Positions 61,140 to 64,000 of a stretch of 64,000 bases of DNA are shown one piece after another (the first letter of the stretch is position 1; every line of letters starts with the position of its first letter). Source of the DNA: Halobacteriales archaeon YIM A00010 (GTDB lineage: Archaea > Halobacteriota > Halobacteria > Halobacteriales > Haloarculaceae); assembly GCA_025041175.1 (NCBI GenBank), contig JAKCFJ010000001.1, forward strand, positions 1,364,001-1,428,000. The letters run 5' to 3'. The position numbers and the translations under genes were made by a program. The notes under the pieces are model-generated. The model was not told where the DNA came from and ran no database searches. It saw nothing but the letters and a program-made list of their open reading frames with translations.

Positions 61140-63047
61140 TTAATCACCTGCCGCAGGGACGAATGTGGTCGAGTGACCCGGGGCGTCCCCATCCCCGCTG
61201 ATGATCGATTCGAACCCGTCGACGATTTCGGCCGGTTCGAAGGGGTTGCCGTTGTACTTCAACAAGCTCGTCATCACGTCGCCGTGGCCGCCCAGCTCTT
61301 TTTGGGTCAGACCACGGAACTGGGCGGAGGCGTTCATCTCGACGACCATACACTGGTCGACCGAGTTGAGGAACGCCTTGACTTCTTCGGTCGGATAGGG
61401 AAGCAGATCGCTGACGCCGAGCGCTTTCACCGAGTGTCCGCGGTCGACGAGCCGTTCGGTGGCCTCCTCGACGGTACCCTGCTGGCTCCCGAACGTCATG
61501 ATGCCGTACTGGTACTCGTTCTCGTCGCCGGGGGTGTACAGCGTCTGGTTGGTGTGTTCGTCCGTGTCGAGTTCCGCACGAATCGATTCGAGCTTCTCCA
61601 TCCGGCGGTCCATCTGGTTGATCCGGTTGTCGGGATCCTCGCTGATGTGTCCCTGTGGGGTGTGCTCGTTGCCGGTCACGAGGAACCGTCCGTCCTCCTG
61701 GCCGGGGATCGAACGCGGACTGACGCCGTTTTCGACATCGTGTTGGTACCGGTTGAATTTGCCTGAATGATGGTGTGGTGCGTCTGCGATCTCCTCTTCG
61801 GTGAGCACCGACCCGAGCGTTGGGTTCGGCTCGCGGTCGTAAAACGCCTCGTCGACGTTGACCAACTCGCCCGAAAGCTTCTGGTCGTACAGCACGATCG
61901 CGGGGAGCTGGTAGTCGTACGCCAGCTGGAACGCCGTTCGGGTCTGCTCGTAGGCTTCGCGCGTGTTCCCTGGAGCGAACACGACGCGGTTCGAATCGCC
62001 CTGGCTGGTGTACAGGACGTGTTCGAGGTCGCCCTGTTCGGGCTTGGTCGGCATCCCCGTCGACGGACCGGCCCGCATCGCTTCGACGAGCACGATCGGC
62101 GTTTCGGCCATTTCCGCCAGCCCGAGCGGCTCGGACATGAGCGCGAATCCACCACCGGACGATCCGGACATGGCTTTGACCCCCGCGTGAGAGGCCCCGA
62201 TGGCCAGCGACGCGGCGGCGATCTCGTCTTCGACCTGTTCGGCGATGCCGCCGAACTCCGGCAGGTTCTGGGACATGATGGTGAACACGTCCGTCCACGG
62301 CGTCATCGGGTAGCCGGAGATGAACCGACACCCCTCGTCGATCGCTCCGTACGCGATCGACGTGCTCCCCGAGACGAGCACCTGCTCGTCGTTCCCGCCG
62401 TCCTCGACGGCAGGGATGCGGAGATCGTGGGTGAACTCACGGTTTCCAACCTCCTCTTTTGCGATATCGAGGATCTCGATGTTCTGCTCCAACACCTCAC
62501 CACTCATGCGCTCTTCCATCAGCTCCTTGATCGGATCCAGCTCCAGATCGAGCAGCGCGGCGGTCGCACCGACGCCAGCGGTGTTGCGCATCACCTCGCG
62601 GCCGTGCTCGCGCGCTAGCCCGCGAAGATCGAGCGGGTAAACGTGCCAGCCGTTCTCCTCCGCCTGTTCGTCGAGATCCGCGACGTCCTCCTCATCGAGC
62701 AGTCCCTCGTCGTAGACGATCACCCCGCCCTCGCGCAGGTCATCGAGGTTCTCGGTGAGCGGCTTGACCTCCTCGTTGCCGTAGTAGGCGTCTTCCTGTG
62801 GGTTGCGGGCGAAGCTGTCGCCCAGCGCTAGCAGGAAGTTGTAGCCGTCACCGCGGGATTTGACCTCGTGTGATGCCGCCCGGACCTCCACGAACGTGTG
62901 GCCACCACGGATCCGCGACGGATAATGTCTGTGTGTGAATATATTCAGGCCGGACCGCATCAGTGCCTTGGCGAAGTTTTTGCTGGTGGAGTCGATTCCA
63001 TCGCCGGATCCACCAGCAATCCGCCAGAGTAGCTCATCATTTGTCAT
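61140..63047 (-). CDS. porA: Pyruvate:ferredoxin oxidoreductase alpha/gamma subunit
   Basis: A 635-residue fused gamma-alpha subunit. The gamma part begins MTNDELLWRIAGGSGDGIDS, with HYPSRIRGGHTFVEVRA; the alpha part starts near residue 220 (VLVSGSTSIAYGAIDEGCRFISGYPMTP). The length and opening resemble haloarchaeal PorA (about 632) rather than KorA (opening -WAIGGEAGDG, about 587). It is the first gene of the porAB operon, with porB starting 2 nt behind. No promoter was firmly assigned; the AT-rich segment near 63120-63180 is a candidate. Confidence 0.88.
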   Translation of the reverse strand: MTNDELLWRIAGGSGDGIDSTSKNFAKALMRSGLNIFTHRHYPSRIRGGHTFVEVRAASHEVKSRGDGYNFLLALGDSFARNPQEDAYYGNEEVKPLTENLDDLREGGVIVYDEGLLDEEDVADLDEQAEENGWHVYPLDLRGLAREHGREVMRNTAGVGATAALLDLELDPIKELMEERMSGEVLEQNIEILDIAKEEVGNREFTHDLRIPAVEDGGNDEQVLVSGSTSIAYGAIDEGCRFISGYPMTPWTDVFTIMSQNLPEFGGIAEQVEDEIAAASLAIGASHAGVKAMSGSSGGGFALMSEPLGLAEMAETPIVLVEAMRAGPSTGMPTKPEQGDLEHVLYTSQGDSNRVVFAPGNTREAYEQTRTAFQLAYDYQLPAIVLYDQKLSGELVNVDEAFYDREPNPTLGSVLTEEEIADAPHHHSGKFNRYQHDVENGVSPRSIPGQEDGRFLVTGNEHTPQGHISEDPDNRINQMDRRMEKLESIRAELDTDEHTNQTLYTPGDENEYQYGIMTFGSQQGTVEEATERLVDRGHSVKALGVSDLLPYPTEEVKAFLNSVDQCMVVEMNASAQFRGLTQKELGGHGDVMTSLLKYNGNPFEPAEIVDGFESIISGDGDAPGHSTTFVPAAGD

Positions 63048-63424
63048 TCGGAATCATGGCCCAGCAGGCCTCTATCCCCAGCAACGGACCCTGCAGACTA
63101 AAGAGTTTACCATGTGTTAGCACGCATCGATTATGATGAATAAGGTTCTATCATGAACATAAGGAATACGCAGTAATTATAATGAATGCTGATCGATCAT
63201 GTTCGTTTCGGATCGTGATCGAAATCCTATCATTGAAATTAACCATTTCGCGTGGCGCATCGAATCGGGCATGTACGCCGAATTTGGAGGTCTCGGCGCT
63301 TGAATCCCGGATCGATGCGTCGGCTCGCGACACGGCTCCGAGAAATCACAGATTTCTCGTGACGTGACCGTGGGCACAGCTCACGGTTTTTGGGCGTCCG
63401 ATCCGTAGCTCGAACCCGGATCGG
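63048..63424. other. 377-nt gap without a gene
   Basis: No convincing coding frame. It is A/T-rich between 63110 and 63245, so the porA promoter probably lies here, and it ends in a hairpin of the dispersed family (63339-63359) followed by more inverted sequence. A larger repeat copy may have inserted beside the next gene. Confidence 0.5.
63339..63359. repeat. Single hairpin of the dispersed family
   Basis: A 21-nt perfect palindrome with 9-bp arms CGAGAAATC and GATTTCTCG and the 3-nt loop ACA. It is closely related to the 848-866 hairpin (CGAGATC-AAA-GATCTCG). Confidence 0.75.
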
Positions 63425-63799
63425 TCACAGAAACTCCCGCACTTCCGAGTACCACATATCGTGGTGGTCGACGGCGTCGATCCGGCGCGCAATCTCGACC
63501 GCAAGCGTGTGCCAACACTGTTGTGTCGGATCTTCGCGGTCGAGGTTGTACTGGCTGTCGTCACAGGGACACTCGCCGTCCTCGATCACGTACTCGTCGG
63601 TGTGGCCGACGACGACGGTGAAATCGCGGTACTCCTTGACGCGCTCTTCGGCAACGGCTTCGATGGCGCGCTCTCCCCGCGAGCCGTGGACAGTGATGAT
63701 ACGATCGACTACAGGGGCAGTGAGTTCGCCCGCCTGGGCAAGTGTGTTCTGCCACTCCTCCACGGAGATCACACGTATCGGTTGCTCGGCCGGAACCAA
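63425..63799 (-). CDS. SWIM-zinc-finger-like small protein
   Basis: A protein of up to 124 residues from TTG at 63799 (a GTG at 63772 is an alternative; no ATG is available). The C-terminal half carries CPCDDSQYNLDREDPTQQCWH, a C-x-C...C-x-H zinc pattern of SWIM domains. A preceding strand-rich part (DRIITVHGSRGERAIEAVAEE, DFTVVVGHTDEYVIEDG) resembles the SWIM fold's N-terminal half. Stand-alone SWIM proteins in archaea may bind DNA or partner proteins. It sits beside a hairpin repeat; the rest of its operon is not visible. Confidence 0.65.
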   Translation of the reverse strand: MVPAEQPIRVISVEEWQNTLAQAGELTAPVVDRIITVHGSRGERAIEAVAEERVKEYRDFTVVVGHTDEYVIEDGECPCDDSQYNLDREDPTQQCWHTLAVEIARRIDAVDHHDMWYSEVREFL

Positions 63800-63895
63800 A
63801 ACAAATTCGATGATCGCACGCGTGGTGGTGCTGAACAGCTACGGGATGGCGTGATAGCCACAACAATTATGATAGTCGTTCACAAGCACCACTTA

Positions 63896-64000
63896 ATGAC
63901 CGCTCCGGATCGTTGGAGGGCTGCAGAGAAGGAAAAACGTCTTCAGCGGCTGTTCGAGGAGACACAGACCATCGAGGACGACCCCAGGTTCATGGAGGTA
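63896..64000 (+). CDS. Start of an unknown gene, cut by the window edge
   Basis: ATG at 63896 opens 35 codons to the last base: MTAPDRWRAAEKEKRLQRLF, then EETQTIEDDPRFMEV. The charged helical sequence is typical of a soluble haloarchaeal protein and no stop appears. The product cannot be named from this fragment. The gene is divergent from the SWIM-like gene. Confidence 0.5.
   Translation, partial: MTAPDRWRAAEKEKRLQRLFEETQTIEDDPRFMEV

Overview
The window is chromosomal DNA from a haloarchaeon (class Halobacteria). The evidence is acidic proteomes, Tat-type signals on nearly every secreted protein, archaeal-only genes (CarS, aIF1, Hef, the DP2 subunit of DNA polymerase D, PorAB) and many small proteins of the haloarchaeal DUF type. 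TATA-like boxes often lie about 27-33 nt before the start codon, as in leaderless transcripts. The genus cannot be fixed from the sequence alone.

Layout. 1-970: relic of an IS200/IS605-type (IS1341-like) element, with tnpB broken by a small palindromic insertion. 1-10.4 kb: housekeeping and secreted genes (lipoprotein, LOG-family hydrolase, CarS, Tat-secreted beta-propeller proteins, aconitase, RimI, glutamate dehydrogenase). 10.4-14.0 kb: accessory stretch with an IS1595-like transposase remnant, inverted-repeat ends, an acyl-CoA ligase and paired-hairpin repeats. 14.0-15.9 kb: NUDIX, rhodanese and aIF1 genes. 15.9-20.0 kb: a MoxR/DUF58/transglutaminase operon. 20.1-22.5 kb: an envelope cassette (DUF6230-like, DUF6114-like and a Thr/Asn-repeat protein). 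22.9-28.2 kb: two membrane proteins, the Hef repair nuclease and an archaeal ATPase behind a triplicated palindrome. 28.4-32.7 kb: CBS/GlyRS/kinase operon and two hypotheticals. 32.7-40.2 kb: a complete oligopeptide ABC transporter operon. 40.5-47.4 kb: a PPC-domain protein, the intein-containing DP2 gene, a strongly supported but unassigned structured RNA of about 290 nt, and a VOC enzyme. 47.4-52.8 kb: hydrolases, DUF5786, DUF99, a MITE, uracil-DNA glycosylase, HisH and MscS. 52.9-58.1 kb: a surface-polysaccharide group (Wzy/ligase-like, UppP, sugar transferase, epimerase). 58.1-64.0 kb: EamA transporter, SRPBCC protein, Lrp regulator, pyruvate:ferredoxin oxidoreductase PorAB, a SWIM-finger-like protein and the start of an unknown gene.

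How genes work together. Aconitase, glutamate dehydrogenase and PorAB are central carbon and nitrogen enzymes, and an Lrp regulator sits just downstream of PorAB. The polysaccharide group would load a sugar phosphate on a polyprenyl carrier, modify nucleotide sugars, polymerise or ligate chains, and recycle the carrier. MoxR/DUF58/transglutaminase and the DUF6230 cassette next to it both point to cell-envelope assembly.

Most worth following up: the 46186-46475 RNA, which has an archaeal TATA box 26 nt upstream, a 17-bp closing helix and GNRA-capped hairpins but no recognisable SRP or RNase P signature; a family of about 20-nt hairpins with 3-nt loops, one pair of which disrupts tnpB; a MITE whose ends match a sequence that interrupts the IS1595-like transposase; the triplicated AATCACGATT block before the ATPase gene; and the DUF6230 cassette.
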